Origin: JBBIOI01 sp037443425
GTDB taxonomy: Bacteria; Desulfobacterota; BSN033; UBA1163
DNA length: 41,161 nt
Assembly (NCBI GenBank): GCA_037443425.1
Contig: JBBIOI010000015.1
Location: 1 to 41,161 of the forward strand
Direction: 5' to 3'
Shown here: positions 17,179 through 26,189 of the stretch, one piece after another
Layout of the letters: the number at the start of each line of letters is the position of its first letter
Position numbering within the stretch: position 1 is the stretch's first letter
Position numbers and translations under genes: made by a program
Notes under the pieces: model-generated
What the model was told of the DNA's origin: nothing
The model's database searches: none
The model's input: only the letters and a program-made list of their open reading frames with translations

Positions 17179-17910
17179 TTAATTTAAATCACCAAGTTCG
17201 TATTGAAGTATTCCAACTAAAATAATTGATGCAGTCTCTGTCCTTAAAATCCTTTGACCTAATTTCACAGGTGTAAAACCATGCTTCATAGCTAAATAAA
17301 CTTCATCATCTGTAAAACCACCTTCTGGCCCAATCATTATATAAATCTTTTTAAAAGTATTCCTCCTCAATAATCCTTTCAATCCTTCACCCTGTCTTTC
17401 CCAAAGTATAATCTTCAAGGAATCGTTCTCACATAATTCGATCACCTCTTCGAAACCTCGAAAAATTTCAACTTTTGGAATCCTTCTTCGTCGACACTGT
17501 TCTGAGGCCCTTCTCGCAATTTCTTGCCATCTATGTGCCTTCTTCTGTTTGGCCTCTCTTTCTTCAAGGGAGATTGACTTAGCTGATTTAAAAGGTATAA
17601 TTTTTGAAATACCAAGTTCTGTAGTCTTTTGAATTATCAATTCCATCCTTTCTTTATCTGGAAGCGCCTGAAGGAGAATAATCTCGATTGTAGATTCAGT
17701 TGGAGAAGGAAATTTATCAAAAATGATTATAGAAGCCTTTTCATCATCTATATAGGTTACCCTCCCTCTAAAATCATTCCCACTTATATCTGTTATTGTA
17801 AGAAGGCTTCCTTTACGAACACCACGAAAACGAAGGGCCTCCATAGGAGGCCCTTCAATTAATACCTCTTCGCCAATTCTAATATCTTTGTCGAAGACAA
17901 TTTTATCCAT
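17179..17910 (-). CDS. rsmE: 16S rRNA (uracil(1498)-N(3))-methyltransferase RsmE
   Basis: A SPOUT-class methyltransferase. The trefoil-knot motifs GPEGGFTDDEVYLAM and LGQRILRTETASI near the C-terminus are diagnostic, and the N-terminal PUA-like domain is present. I place the start at ATG 17910, giving 243 residues (normal for RsmE) and an 8-nt overlap with the stop of the upstream Lon-like gene (ATGGATAA), i.e. translational coupling. A longer frame from 17976 would add 22 basic residues absent from the family. Confidence 0.9.
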   Translation of the reverse strand: MDKIVFDKDIRIGEEVLIEGPPMEALRFRGVRKGSLLTITDISGNDFRGRVTYIDDEKASIIIFDKFPSPTESTIEIILLQALPDKERMELIIQKTTELGISKIIPFKSAKSISLEEREAKQKKAHRWQEIARRASEQCRRRRIPKVEIFRGFEEVIELCENDSLKIILWERQGEGLKGLLRRNTFKKIYIMIGPEGGFTDDEVYLAMKHGFTPVKLGQRILRTETASIILVGILQYELGDLN

Positions 17911-20401
17911 TCTTCGAAGATTTGCCTCTATTTTTCTTCCTCTCCTCTTTTTGCTCCTCTCCACCAGTCCCTTCAAATTCCTTAAGCTTCATTCCTAACT
18001 CCCTTAGCCTTTTATCGACAAGATAATTTACAGTCCCTTCCTTAAACCCTCCATCCTCCAACCATTCTCCAGCCTCAACACCTGTCAATATTTCAATCCC
18101 TTCATCAATTGTTTTTATCGGATAGATATGAAATTTACCTTCCTTGACAGCCTCCACCACATCCTTTCTCAACATCAAATCATCAACGTTTTGATAAGGG
18201 ATTATAACCCCTTGCTTCCCTGTTAATCCTTTGGCCTTACATACATCGAAGAACCCTTCTATCTTTTCGTTAACTCCGCCAATAGGTTGAATCTCTCCTT
18301 TTTGATTTACCGAACCTGTAACGGCAATATCTTGTCTTAATGGGAGTCCTGAGAGGCTTGAAAGGATAGCATAAACTTCTGTAGACGAGGCACTATCCCC
18401 ATCTACTCCGCTATAGGACTGCTCAAAACAGAGGCTTGCACTCATAGTAATCGGTTTATCTTGGGCATATTTCCCACGAAGGTATCCAGCCAAAATATAA
18501 ACGCCCTTATTATGGATTGGGCCACTCATCTCAGCTTCTCTTTCAATGTTTATGATCCCTGCTTTTCCCATTGAAGTTTTTACTGTGATCCTCGATGGCT
18601 TCCCAAACACATGATCCCCCAGATCGTAAATAGATAGGCCATTTACCTGTCCAACCACCATTCCGTCTGCATCGATTAGTATTGTTCCATCTTCAATCAT
18701 CTCCTGGATCTTTTTTTCAATAAGATTAACTCGATATATCTTCTTCTCAATTGCCTTATCCACATGCTCTTCTTTAACTACCGTACTTCCATCCTTTTCT
18801 GCCCAATAATTTGCCTCTCTTATAATGTCTGCAATCTGATGAAAACGGGCAGAAAGTTTCTTCTGCCTCCCTGCAAGTCTTACCCCATACTCCACTACTG
18901 CAGCAATACCTGTGCGATCAAAGGGTCTGAGTTTATCCTCATCACATATCTTACGAATAAATGATGCGTATTGCTGAATCCTTTGATCATCCTTATCCAT
19001 TACTGAATCGAAGTCTGCTTTAATTTTAAAAATCTTCTTAAAATCATCATCCAAGTTATAGAGAAGATAATAAAGGTAAGCATCCCCAATCATTATTACC
19101 TTTGTATTACATTCAATCGGTTCAGGCTTAAGTGCAGATGTTGCAAAGAAATAGAATGGATCATAATTCTGAATCTCTATTACTTGATTCTTTAATGTCC
19201 TCTTAAGTGCAGGCCAGACCCCAGGTTCTATAAGTGCATCCATTGCGTTGAATATAAGATATCCCCCATTTGCTCTTAAAAAGGATCCTGCCTTTATATG
19301 AGTAAAATCAGTCTTCCAGACACCAGATCTCTCGATTACCCTTTCTATAGTGCCAAAAAGGTTTCTATAGTTTGGTGTTGTCTCCACTATTATAGGTGCA
19401 CCCTTTGTATCAGAGTTATCAACAACAACGTTTACCTGATATTCGGTAAATGTATCAACAGGTTGTGGTAAACTCAGGCCAGGTATTGGTGGAACTGGAG
19501 CTTCTTCTCTCTCTCTAAATCTGTGAAGGTTTGCCAGGATATCTTCTTGGACCTCGTCAAGGTAACTGTGAACCTTCTCGTATGGAAACCTTTCTTTAAT
19601 ATCAGAGATAGAATCTTTAACTACTGGGAAGATTACTTCGTTATCTAATGCAGAAAGTTCTTCCTTTATCTCCTTTTCTGAACGTCTTGTCTCTTTAAAT
19701 ATATTTTCTAATTCATCGATTAGAGCTGCCTGTTTCTGCTTTATCCTTTCTAAATCCTCTTTTGGGAACTTATCCTCTTCAGCCAGACTTTCCAACTGTT
19801 CAATATTAACAGGATTACCTTCTATAACAGGGAAAATCCCAGGCCGAGAATATGGCCCCATCTGAATCTGGACAAGTGCAAAACCCTCCTTATTTACCTT
19901 TCTCTCAAATTCACGAAACATTTCAGCCTGTCTTGTCCTGAACCTTTCGACAACCTCTTTTTTCTTATTAAGATAAGTTTCATTCTCAAAAATAAGTGGG
20001 ATCTTTTTCTTTAAGGTCTCGATCAGTATCTCCATCTCCTTTTTAAAGGCTACACCCTGCCCAGCTGGTAGACTAATCATATGTGGCATATCAGGATTTT
20101 TAAAATTGTTCACATAACATATATCATTAGGTATTTTCCCCTTAACGTCGATCTCTTCTAATACCCTTTTTATGGTAGTGAAACGTCCTGTACCAGCAAG
20201 TCCAGTAACAAATATATTGTATCCTATACTATTTATACTAAGTCCAACTCTAATAGCTTCTAATGCCCTTTCCTGGCCGATGATCTCTTTACATGGCGAA
20301 ACTTCGTTTGTCGTCTCAAAAGGGATCTTATTTGGATCACATCTCCATCTCAACTTTTCAACTGGAACCTCTTCAAAAGCCCTGTTTACTTGATTTAACA
20401 T
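17903..20401 (-). CDS. LonB-like ATP-dependent protease (AAA_32/Lon-C type)
   Basis: An 832-residue protease. The N-terminal part has a degenerate AAA core with Walker A-like TGLAGTGRFT, a long coiled coil (~170-310), an AAA_32 region (ATTPNYRNLFGTIE, FLRANGGYLIFNAMDAL) and the C-terminal Lon protease domain. The catalytic dyad is Ser670 (GDSASS) and Lys713 (GGVNEK), 43 residues apart as in E. coli Lon. The start ATG 20401 is preferred over 20410: AGGGAGG abuts the first ATG directly but lies 9 nt before the second. It is downstream of the J-protein and ClpX-type genes, in a quality-control cluster, and overlaps rsmE. Confidence 0.88.
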   Translation of the reverse strand: MLNQVNRAFEEVPVEKLRWRCDPNKIPFETTNEVSPCKEIIGQERALEAIRVGLSINSIGYNIFVTGLAGTGRFTTIKRVLEEIDVKGKIPNDICYVNNFKNPDMPHMISLPAGQGVAFKKEMEILIETLKKKIPLIFENETYLNKKKEVVERFRTRQAEMFREFERKVNKEGFALVQIQMGPYSRPGIFPVIEGNPVNIEQLESLAEEDKFPKEDLERIKQKQAALIDELENIFKETRRSEKEIKEELSALDNEVIFPVVKDSISDIKERFPYEKVHSYLDEVQEDILANLHRFREREEAPVPPIPGLSLPQPVDTFTEYQVNVVVDNSDTKGAPIIVETTPNYRNLFGTIERVIERSGVWKTDFTHIKAGSFLRANGGYLIFNAMDALIEPGVWPALKRTLKNQVIEIQNYDPFYFFATSALKPEPIECNTKVIMIGDAYLYYLLYNLDDDFKKIFKIKADFDSVMDKDDQRIQQYASFIRKICDEDKLRPFDRTGIAAVVEYGVRLAGRQKKLSARFHQIADIIREANYWAEKDGSTVVKEEHVDKAIEKKIYRVNLIEKKIQEMIEDGTILIDADGMVVGQVNGLSIYDLGDHVFGKPSRITVKTSMGKAGIINIEREAEMSGPIHNKGVYILAGYLRGKYAQDKPITMSASLCFEQSYSGVDGDSASSTEVYAILSSLSGLPLRQDIAVTGSVNQKGEIQPIGGVNEKIEGFFDVCKAKGLTGKQGVIIPYQNVDDLMLRKDVVEAVKEGKFHIYPIKTIDEGIEILTGVEAGEWLEDGGFKEGTVNYLVDKRLRELGMKLKEFEGTGGEEQKEERKKNRGKSSKNG

Positions 20402-20527
20402 AATTTGCATCCTCCCTAAATTAATGCCACTTAATGAGATATTTTTTATAACAGATTGGTTGAAAAGTCAATGAGAATTGTAGATAAGAAATGCAGAAAA
20501 AGCTTTTTGAAATTTAAAATTTAATGC

Positions 20528-21445
20528 TTAAATACCTTCTTTAGACAATTCCTCAATCAGTCTTCTTGCCCTCTCTGATAATCTTTGTGGAATCCTTACT
20601 ATAACCTTTACGTACTCGTCTCCTTTACCACTACCTTGAAAATGTGGAAGGCCAAGTCCTTTTAATCTCAATTTAGTATGGCTCTGTGTGCCTGGCGGAA
20701 TCTTAACTTTCTTCAAACCTTCAAGGGTAGGAACCTCAATGGTTGTTCCAAGGGCAGCCTCAGAAAAGCTTATCTCTTTCTCAACTATAATATCATCTCC
20801 TTCGCGAATAAAATAGGGATGCTCAGCAATTGATACTCTGAGATAAAGATCCCCTGGTGGACCACCATTTTTACCCTCCATCCCTTTTCCAGAAAGCCTG
20901 AGTTTTTTACCTGCAGGGATGCCTGGCGGGATTTTAACAGATACCTCTTCAATCTTTCCATCTTTTCTATAAGAAATCCTTTTTTCTGCACCAAATGCTG
21001 CCTCTTCAAGTGTAATTGTTAGGTCATAATAGATATCCTCACCCTTCTGAGGACCCCATCCCATATCTTGATAACCATATTGGCCACCAAAGAAGTCCCC
21101 AAAATCAAATCCTCCTCTCGTACCAAATCGAAATTCTCTTCTGCCACCCCCGCCGAAGAGATTTGATAGAATTTCATCGAGATCGAACCCCCTGAAGATA
21201 TCCTCCTGCGTAAATCTTTGATGGAATCCTTCTGCGCCGAATGTATCGTATTGTCTTCGTTTTTCCTTATCACTTAAGACAGCGTATGCTTCATTGATCT
21301 CTTTAAAACGCTCTTCTGCCTCCTTCTTGTTAGGATTCCTATCGGGATGATACTTCATGGCCAGTTTCCGATAGGCCCTTTTTATCTCCTCATCTGTTGC
21401 ATTCTTACTTACACCTAATATTTCATAATAATCCTTTTTTGCCAT
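20528..21445 (-). CDS. J-domain co-chaperone (CbpA-type DnaJ, no zinc finger)
   Basis: A 305-residue protein. The J domain (residues 1-70) has the HPD motif in YHPDRNPNKKEAE, followed by a Gly/Phe-rich linker (NLFGGGGRREFRFGTRGGFDFGDFFGG) and two C-terminal substrate-binding beta domains (IPPGIPAGKKLRLSGKGM and PPGTQSHTKLRLKGLG). The cysteine-rich zinc finger of classical DnaJ is missing, so it is a class II/CbpA-type partner of DnaK. Its ATG overlaps the stop of the ClpX-type gene by 1 nt (TAATG), linking the two. Confidence 0.92.
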   Translation of the reverse strand: MAKKDYYEILGVSKNATDEEIKRAYRKLAMKYHPDRNPNKKEAEERFKEINEAYAVLSDKEKRRQYDTFGAEGFHQRFTQEDIFRGFDLDEILSNLFGGGGRREFRFGTRGGFDFGDFFGGQYGYQDMGWGPQKGEDIYYDLTITLEEAAFGAEKRISYRKDGKIEEVSVKIPPGIPAGKKLRLSGKGMEGKNGGPPGDLYLRVSIAEHPYFIREGDDIIVEKEISFSEAALGTTIEVPTLEGLKKVKIPPGTQSHTKLRLKGLGLPHFQGSGKGDEYVKVIVRIPQRLSERARRLIEELSKEGI

Positions 21446-23232
21446 TACTCTTTAACCTCAAACTTTTGATCTGTCTCTCTTCTATAAATTTCAAGTATCA
21501 TCCTATTGAGATATCCTTCTGGATCATCAATTGCTTCTTTTGGAATTACAAAACGAGTCTGTCCGGTCTTTTCACGAATCAGTTCAAACCCATACTCATA
21601 ATCTTTTGAGAGCCGTGAAAATATGGAACCCCATTGGCCATCCATATTAAGTATCAGTTCTATTATACGATTAACAGCCCCCTCATCAAATTCTATCTCT
21701 AATCCTGTCCTCCGATGAAAATCTCTTTCAAACTTATCAACCTGTTTTTGAATCTCAACAACCTCTTCAAAAACAGTATTTACATCATAACCCTTTTCAA
21801 CCATACGATTTGCCACAATTTCAATACGTGTATCAGGAAAGATACATGCGTATCGTTTCTCGAACTCAGATTTTCTCTTCAATATAGACTCTTTCAATGC
21901 CTGTTTCTCCTGCGCCATAAGTTCATCAAATTTTTTAAGCATTTCAGGGTTATTTGGATCTTTTAATAACCTTTCCAGTTCCCTGTCAGGATTTTCAACT
22001 ACTTCCCGGGTTACGACAAATTTTTTGATATCTGTTGATGGCAGCTTCTTTTCAAATTTAATTAAAACCTTCTCCACTGCACTTACTAAACCCCTTGCCC
22101 CTGTCTTCTCTTCATAAGCCCTTCGTGCAAGTTCATAAAGTGCTTCATCTTCAAATTGAATGTCTATCCCATAAGACTTAAAATCCTTTTTCTTCCCGAG
22201 TATTATAGGATTATTTGGATTCTTTAGAATTGCATATAGATCATCGACCTCAAGCTTCTCAAATACCACGGTTACTGGAAGCCTACCAATAAACTCGGAC
22301 TCAAACCCATAGGCAATAAGATCTTCTGCCTTCACCTGTTTTAGATATTCGGCCCTTTCATCCCTGGAACGAATCTCAGCCCCAAAGCCTATCCCTTCCT
22401 GGTTTAAACGCTTTTTAATTATATCTTCGAGACCATTAAATGCCCCGCTCATAATAAAAAGGATATGTTTTGTATTAATTGTCCTTTTCTCCCTCTTCCC
22501 TGTCTTTCGATATTGTTCAATGGCCTCGAGTTGGGAGATTGGGTCATGCGGTACCTTGAGATCAACTTCTGTTTCTTCCATGGGTTTAAGTAGTGCCCTT
22601 TGAACTCCAGTCCTTGAAACATCAGGACCAATAATATTGTTAGAGGAGGCAATCTTATCCACTTCATCTATGTAAATGATTCCGTACTGTGCAAGCTCAA
22701 TATCTCCGTTTGCCTCATAAACAAGGTCTCTTACAAGATCTTCCACATCACCCCCAACATAACCTGTTTCACTAAATTTTGTTGCATCCCCTTTAACAAA
22801 TGGGACACCTATCTTTTTTGCAATCAATTTAATGAGGTAAGTCTTTCCTACACCAGTAGGACCGATCATCAATATATTATTTTTGATATGCCCAACCCCT
22901 TCATATCTTGTCTTACCTTTGGTCATCTGCGTAAATTTGATCCTGTTAAAATGTGTGCAGATCTTTGTTGCCAGAACCGCTTTTGCCTCATCTTGTCTGA
23001 TTATATAATCATTTAAAAAGGCCTCAAGTTCTTCTGGTTTAAGATCAAAGTTGATCTTCCCTTTCCCCTCCCCTGTCTCTTTTTCTTCTTTGGAAACCTC
23101 TTCAGCTTGAGGCTTTGGGAAAAGCATTGGAACAACTAACCTGATACGATCTCCATATTTCTTACCCAGATACTCATTCAATTCCTTCTCTAACTCTTTC
23201 TGATCGGGGACTTTAGAGTTTAGAATTTCCAT
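21445..23232 (-). CDS. ClpX-type AAA+ unfoldase lacking the zinc-binding domain
   Basis: A 595-residue AAA+ protein with ClpX hallmarks: Walker A GPTGVGKT (~124-131), pore loop YVG (158-160), Walker B IIYIDEVDKI (~185-194) and the IGF loop (281-283) that docks ClpX onto ClpP. EFIGRLPV and GARGL are also present. The N-terminal four-cysteine zinc domain is absent and replaced by an acidic/helical segment, and the C-terminus extends ~170 residues beyond the normal small domain with a coiled coil. Standard ClpX is ~420 residues. It may therefore recognise different substrates but still feed ClpP. It is the first gene of the operon with the J protein. Confidence 0.85.
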   Translation of the reverse strand: MEILNSKVPDQKELEKELNEYLGKKYGDRIRLVVPMLFPKPQAEEVSKEEKETGEGKGKINFDLKPEELEAFLNDYIIRQDEAKAVLATKICTHFNRIKFTQMTKGKTRYEGVGHIKNNILMIGPTGVGKTYLIKLIAKKIGVPFVKGDATKFSETGYVGGDVEDLVRDLVYEANGDIELAQYGIIYIDEVDKIASSNNIIGPDVSRTGVQRALLKPMEETEVDLKVPHDPISQLEAIEQYRKTGKREKRTINTKHILFIMSGAFNGLEDIIKKRLNQEGIGFGAEIRSRDERAEYLKQVKAEDLIAYGFESEFIGRLPVTVVFEKLEVDDLYAILKNPNNPIILGKKKDFKSYGIDIQFEDEALYELARRAYEEKTGARGLVSAVEKVLIKFEKKLPSTDIKKFVVTREVVENPDRELERLLKDPNNPEMLKKFDELMAQEKQALKESILKRKSEFEKRYACIFPDTRIEIVANRMVEKGYDVNTVFEEVVEIQKQVDKFERDFHRRTGLEIEFDEGAVNRIIELILNMDGQWGSIFSRLSKDYEYGFELIREKTGQTRFVIPKEAIDDPEGYLNRMILEIYRRETDQKFEVKE

Positions 23233-23315
23233 GGATATATAAATCCTCCTCCATTTAGTTTCTAATTAAATTTAATCATTAATTTGTTTTTTTTCAACTT
23301 TTTAATAGGGTATTT

Positions 23316-24362
23316 TTAAATAAACTTTATCGATTTAAGCTTCTCTCCTTCCCAGACAAATCTTCTTCTTTTCCTCGAACGATATATATCTTCATCTTGA
23401 AGGAGAGCACCCACTAATAATGGTAGGGCAATGGTAGCATCAATATAGACTGCTGCATATGCAGATTCCTTTTCGATCTTCCCCCAGGATTTTGCCTCAT
23501 CAAATGTACAGCCTGACAATCCCCCCCACTTAGGATCATCTGTAGTAATCTGAAATGCATATCTATGTCCACTTTCCCTACGGAAAATTAACTCACTTAC
23601 AGGACCAAGTTGTTGAATATAGTTCTTTGGAACCCCTCCTCCGATGTAAATTGCACCTGTAATCTTTGCCATTCTCTTTAACTGTGCAATTTCAAAACTA
23701 TCTCTAATCTGATCAATTATAACCCCTTTTGTCAAATTCCTTCTTTTTGCATGAAGAATGGTAAGTCCTATACCTATAGAACTATCACTTAATGCCGGAA
23801 CAAATATAGGGGTACCAAATTGAGAGGCTGTTTTAAGAATTGAATTATCATCCTTTAATTGTTTCCCAAGAATCTCTAAGTATCTTCTTGATGATACAAA
23901 CTTTTCCTTTAATTCTTTAGGAATACTGGATAAAAGGTATATCACTTTATTTATCTCTTTATCATCCATAAGTGCATCATAAACCCTTACAATCCGATGC
24001 CTCCTCAGGAGGTCATCATCTCCTTCTTCTGAGCCCACATAATGGCAGTAGCCAAAACTTTCAAAAATATCATGAAATATATTCGCACCTGTTGAGACGA
24101 GGACATCTATTAATTTCATCTCTATCATATCACGAATAACCTTTCTCATTCCTCCAGGAATCATAGCTCCAGATAAACCCATAAATATGATACAGTCTGG
24201 GTCTTTAAGCATCTTTTTAAAGACCTCAAAGCATTTAAATACATTTCTACTCTGGAAAGATGTATATCTAAAACCCTCTACCAAATCTAAGATGCTTTTT
24301 ATATTTTTCACATCTATATGTCTCACAGGTTGATTAAGAAATTTCTTCCTTTCCCTTTCCAT
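23316..24362 (-). CDS. Deoxyhypusine-synthase-like enzyme
   Basis: A 348-residue protein of the deoxyhypusine synthase fold. Family motifs are GLSGAMIPGGMRKVI, DVLVSTGANIFHDI, FVPALSDSSIGIG, GGGVPKNY, DDPKWGGLSGCTFDEAKSWGKI and DATIALPLL; the catalytic Lys lies in SWGK (~295). I choose ATG 24362 behind GAGGGAAG rather than an upstream TTG at 24401. Bacteria have no eIF5A, so bacterial homologues may make homospermidine or another spermidine product by NAD-dependent aminobutyl transfer. The exact product here is unknown. It is separated from the ClpX-type gene by 83 nt. Confidence 0.85.
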   Translation of the reverse strand: MERERKKFLNQPVRHIDVKNIKSILDLVEGFRYTSFQSRNVFKCFEVFKKMLKDPDCIIFMGLSGAMIPGGMRKVIRDMIEMKLIDVLVSTGANIFHDIFESFGYCHYVGSEEGDDDLLRRHRIVRVYDALMDDKEINKVIYLLSSIPKELKEKFVSSRRYLEILGKQLKDDNSILKTASQFGTPIFVPALSDSSIGIGLTILHAKRRNLTKGVIIDQIRDSFEIAQLKRMAKITGAIYIGGGVPKNYIQQLGPVSELIFRRESGHRYAFQITTDDPKWGGLSGCTFDEAKSWGKIEKESAYAAVYIDATIALPLLVGALLQDEDIYRSRKRRRFVWEGEKLKSIKFI

Positions 24363-24473
24363 TTCTTCCCTCTGTAAATTAATTTTTGTGATAAATATCA
24401 AATAAAATTGAATTAGTCAAGACCCTTTGGAAAAACTTTCGCTTACTAGCCCGAAAAAGTTTATTTTTTATTA

Positions 24474-24572
24474 GTCATTGCGAGCCCGAAGGGCGCGGCC
24501 ATCTCATAGGGTTCTTGTTTCACTCGGAATGAAAATTTGGAAGAGATCGGTTCGGCTTCGCCTCGCAATGAC
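24474..24572. repeat. 99-bp palindromic element with 11-bp ends GTCATTGCGAG / CTCGCAATGAC
   Basis: Perfect 11-bp terminal inverted repeats enclose a GC-richer core (CCCGAAGGGC near the left end and GGCTTCGCC near the right), giving a cruciform. Elements of this look are scattered in many anaerobe genomes and behave like MITE/REP sequences. No coding frame is present. Confidence 0.75.
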
Positions 24573-24609
24573 AGTCTTTAATAGCTTAATTTATATAAGA
24601 ATTAAAGCT

Positions 24610-24688
24610 GTCATTCCTGCTAAGTCAGGAATCCGGGTAAGATAAAAACATTAAAAAACAGCTGGATTCCCGTTTTCACGGGAATGAC
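24610..24688. repeat. 79-bp palindromic element with ends GTCATTCC / GGAATGAC
   Basis: Eight-base terminal inverted repeats. Inside, GGATTCCCGTTTTCACGGG at the right and TCAGGAATCCGGG at the left provide further pairing. It resembles the common GTCATTCC...GGAATGAC intergenic repeat. It lies 37 bp from the previous element and shares its GTCATT start. Confidence 0.7.
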
Positions 24689-24738
24689 GTAAGTGAGGGT
24701 AGAGTCTCTTAGGAGAAGGAAGGTGTGGAGAGAAATTT

Positions 24739-24808
24739 ATTTATGGATTTTTTCAGAAATCTCGTTTCAGAGACCTCTGAAAAACTATTTAAAAATCCTT
24801 TCATAAAT
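24739..24808. repeat. 70-bp imperfect palindrome ATTTATGGATTTTT...AAAAATCC..CATAAAT
   Basis: The outer arms ATTTATG/CATAAAT, middle arms GGATTTTT/AAAAATCC and inner TTTTCAG/CTGAAAA form a long nested stem. Together with the two elements upstream it fills much of the gap 24363-25076, in which I see no gene. Confidence 0.5.
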
Positions 24809-24956
24809 GGGGAGGTGGGGTGAAAAAGCCTTCGAGCGGATACCTTTTATAGATTAGCTCTATTGATAAATCCCCTTAAAATAATTTGGTTTTTTTAAAG
24901 CGATTGTTAGCAATTTAAACAATAAAAGCCCGCATTCGAAGAGTTTTGAACCCTAC

Positions 24957-24984
24957 CTTCCCAGTCTATCAAAGACTTTTTCAG
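24957..24984. repeat. Intergenic repeat copy 2 (CCAGTCTATCAAAGACTTTTTCAG)
   Basis: Matches 10233-10261 with one or two differences and, like it, precedes a TTGACA promoter (here by about 18 bp). It appears to be a dispersed palindromic element rather than part of the promoter. Confidence 0.6.
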
Positions 24985-25002
24985 GGCTCTTTTTCAAAAA
25001 TC

Positions 25003-25029
25003 TTGACAATTGGCATGAAATACGATAAT
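25003..25029 (+). promoter_or_regulatory. Candidate promoter of ino1
   Basis: TTGACA (25003-25008) and GATAAT (25024-25029), 15-bp spacing, about 47 nt before the ATG. The -35 is consensus; the spacing is short. Confidence 0.5.
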
Positions 25030-25076
25030 TAGAAGAAGTTATAAAAGGCAATTAATATTGGAAAGGTTGAAATCAT

Positions 25077-26189
25077 ATGAAAAATCGTCCAATAAGAATA
25101 GGTATAGTAGGTGTTGGAAACTGTGCAAGTGCGCTTCTTCAAGGGATTGAATATTATAGGGAGATTTATCAAAAAGATCCGAATTTTGAGCCCCTGGGCC
25201 TTATGCATTTGAATATCGGTGGATATAAACCATGGGATATCGAGGTAGTTTGTGCATTTGATATTGATCGAAGAAAAGTGGGAAGGCCCCTTAAAGAAGC
25301 GATCTTTGCAAAACCAAATTGTACAAAGATATTTTATCCAAACCTTAATGATTCAGGAATCACTGTTTCTATGGGAGAGGTATTGGATGGGGTTTCAGAA
25401 CATATGAAAGATTATCCTGAAGAATATACATTTTTAGTATCTGATGAAAAGCCATGCGATGTTGAAAAGGTGTTAAAAGAGTCAGGCACTGAAATCCTTC
25501 TTAATTACCTCCCTGTGGGTTCGGATCGAGCAACAGAATTTTATGCAGAGGCATGTCTTTCAACTGGTGTTAGTTTTATAAATTGTATGCCAAGTTTTAT
25601 TGCATCTGATCCAAAATGGACAAAAAGATTTGAAGAAAGAGGAATACCTATTGTCGGAGATGATATAAAATCACAATTGGGTGCCACAATTATACATAGG
25701 GTATTAACAAAACTTTTTGAGGATCGAGGTATACATCTGGACAGGACATATCAAATCAACACGGGTGGAAATACCGATTTTCTTAATATGCTTAATCGAA
25801 ATCGATTAAAGAATAAAAGGATCTCTAAAACAGAAGCCATCCAATCTCTCTTAAGCAAGCCTCTTGAACCAGAAAATATACATATCGGACCTTCAGACTA
25901 TGTTCCATGGCAGAAAGATAATAAAATCTGTTTTTTAAGAATGGAAGGAAGAGGTTTTGGGGGCGTCCCTTTAAACCTTGAATTGAGACTTTCGGTTGAA
26001 GACTCACCAAATAGTGGCGGAATGGCTATAGATGCTATTCGATGTTGCAAACTTGCACGAGATCGAGGTATTGGAGGCCCACTTATTTCAATTTCAGCTT
26101 ATGCCATGAAACATCCACTTATCCAGTTTCCAGATGATCAAGCAAAAATCATGGTTGAAGAATTCATTCTTGGTAAGCGTGAGAGGTAA
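25077..26189 (+). CDS. ino1: Inositol-1-phosphate synthase (actinobacterial/archaeal type)
   Basis: A 370-residue NAD-dependent myo-inositol-phosphate synthase, converting glucose 6-phosphate to inositol phosphate. The Rossmann motif GIVGVGNCASALLQG (residues 9-23), NYLPVGSD, DDIKSQLGATI and TGGNTDFLNM match the short prokaryotic family (~360-370 residues), not the long eukaryotic form. The product would feed inositol phospholipids or compatible solutes such as di-inositol phosphate. It is a single gene with its own promoter, converging on the metallopeptidase gene (26-nt tail overlap). Confidence 0.9.
   Translation: MKNRPIRIGIVGVGNCASALLQGIEYYREIYQKDPNFEPLGLMHLNIGGYKPWDIEVVCAFDIDRRKVGRPLKEAIFAKPNCTKIFYPNLNDSGITVSMGEVLDGVSEHMKDYPEEYTFLVSDEKPCDVEKVLKESGTEILLNYLPVGSDRATEFYAEACLSTGVSFINCMPSFIASDPKWTKRFEERGIPIVGDDIKSQLGATIIHRVLTKLFEDRGIHLDRTYQINTGGNTDFLNMLNRNRLKNKRISKTEAIQSLLSKPLEPENIHIGPSDYVPWQKDNKICFLRMEGRGFGGVPLNLELRLSVEDSPNSGGMAIDAIRCCKLARDRGIGGPLISISAYAMKHPLIQFPDDQAKIMVEEFILGKRER

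Noticed and set aside
17911..17976. Longer N-terminus for RsmE
   Set aside because: It would overlap the Lon-like gene by 74 nt and add 22 basic residues not typical of RsmE; the ATGGATAA overlap gives the normal length.
24430..24470. Possible terminator AAACTTTCG...CGAAAAAGTTT followed by ATTTTTTATT
   Set aside because: The arms differ by two bases and the position does not follow a gene end (it is upstream of the minus-strand deoxyhypusine-synthase-like gene).
24402..25076. Search for a tRNA, small RNA or CRISPR in the longest gene-free stretch
   Set aside because: No cloverleaf, no regularly spaced direct repeats; the stretch is explained by palindromic elements and a promoter.
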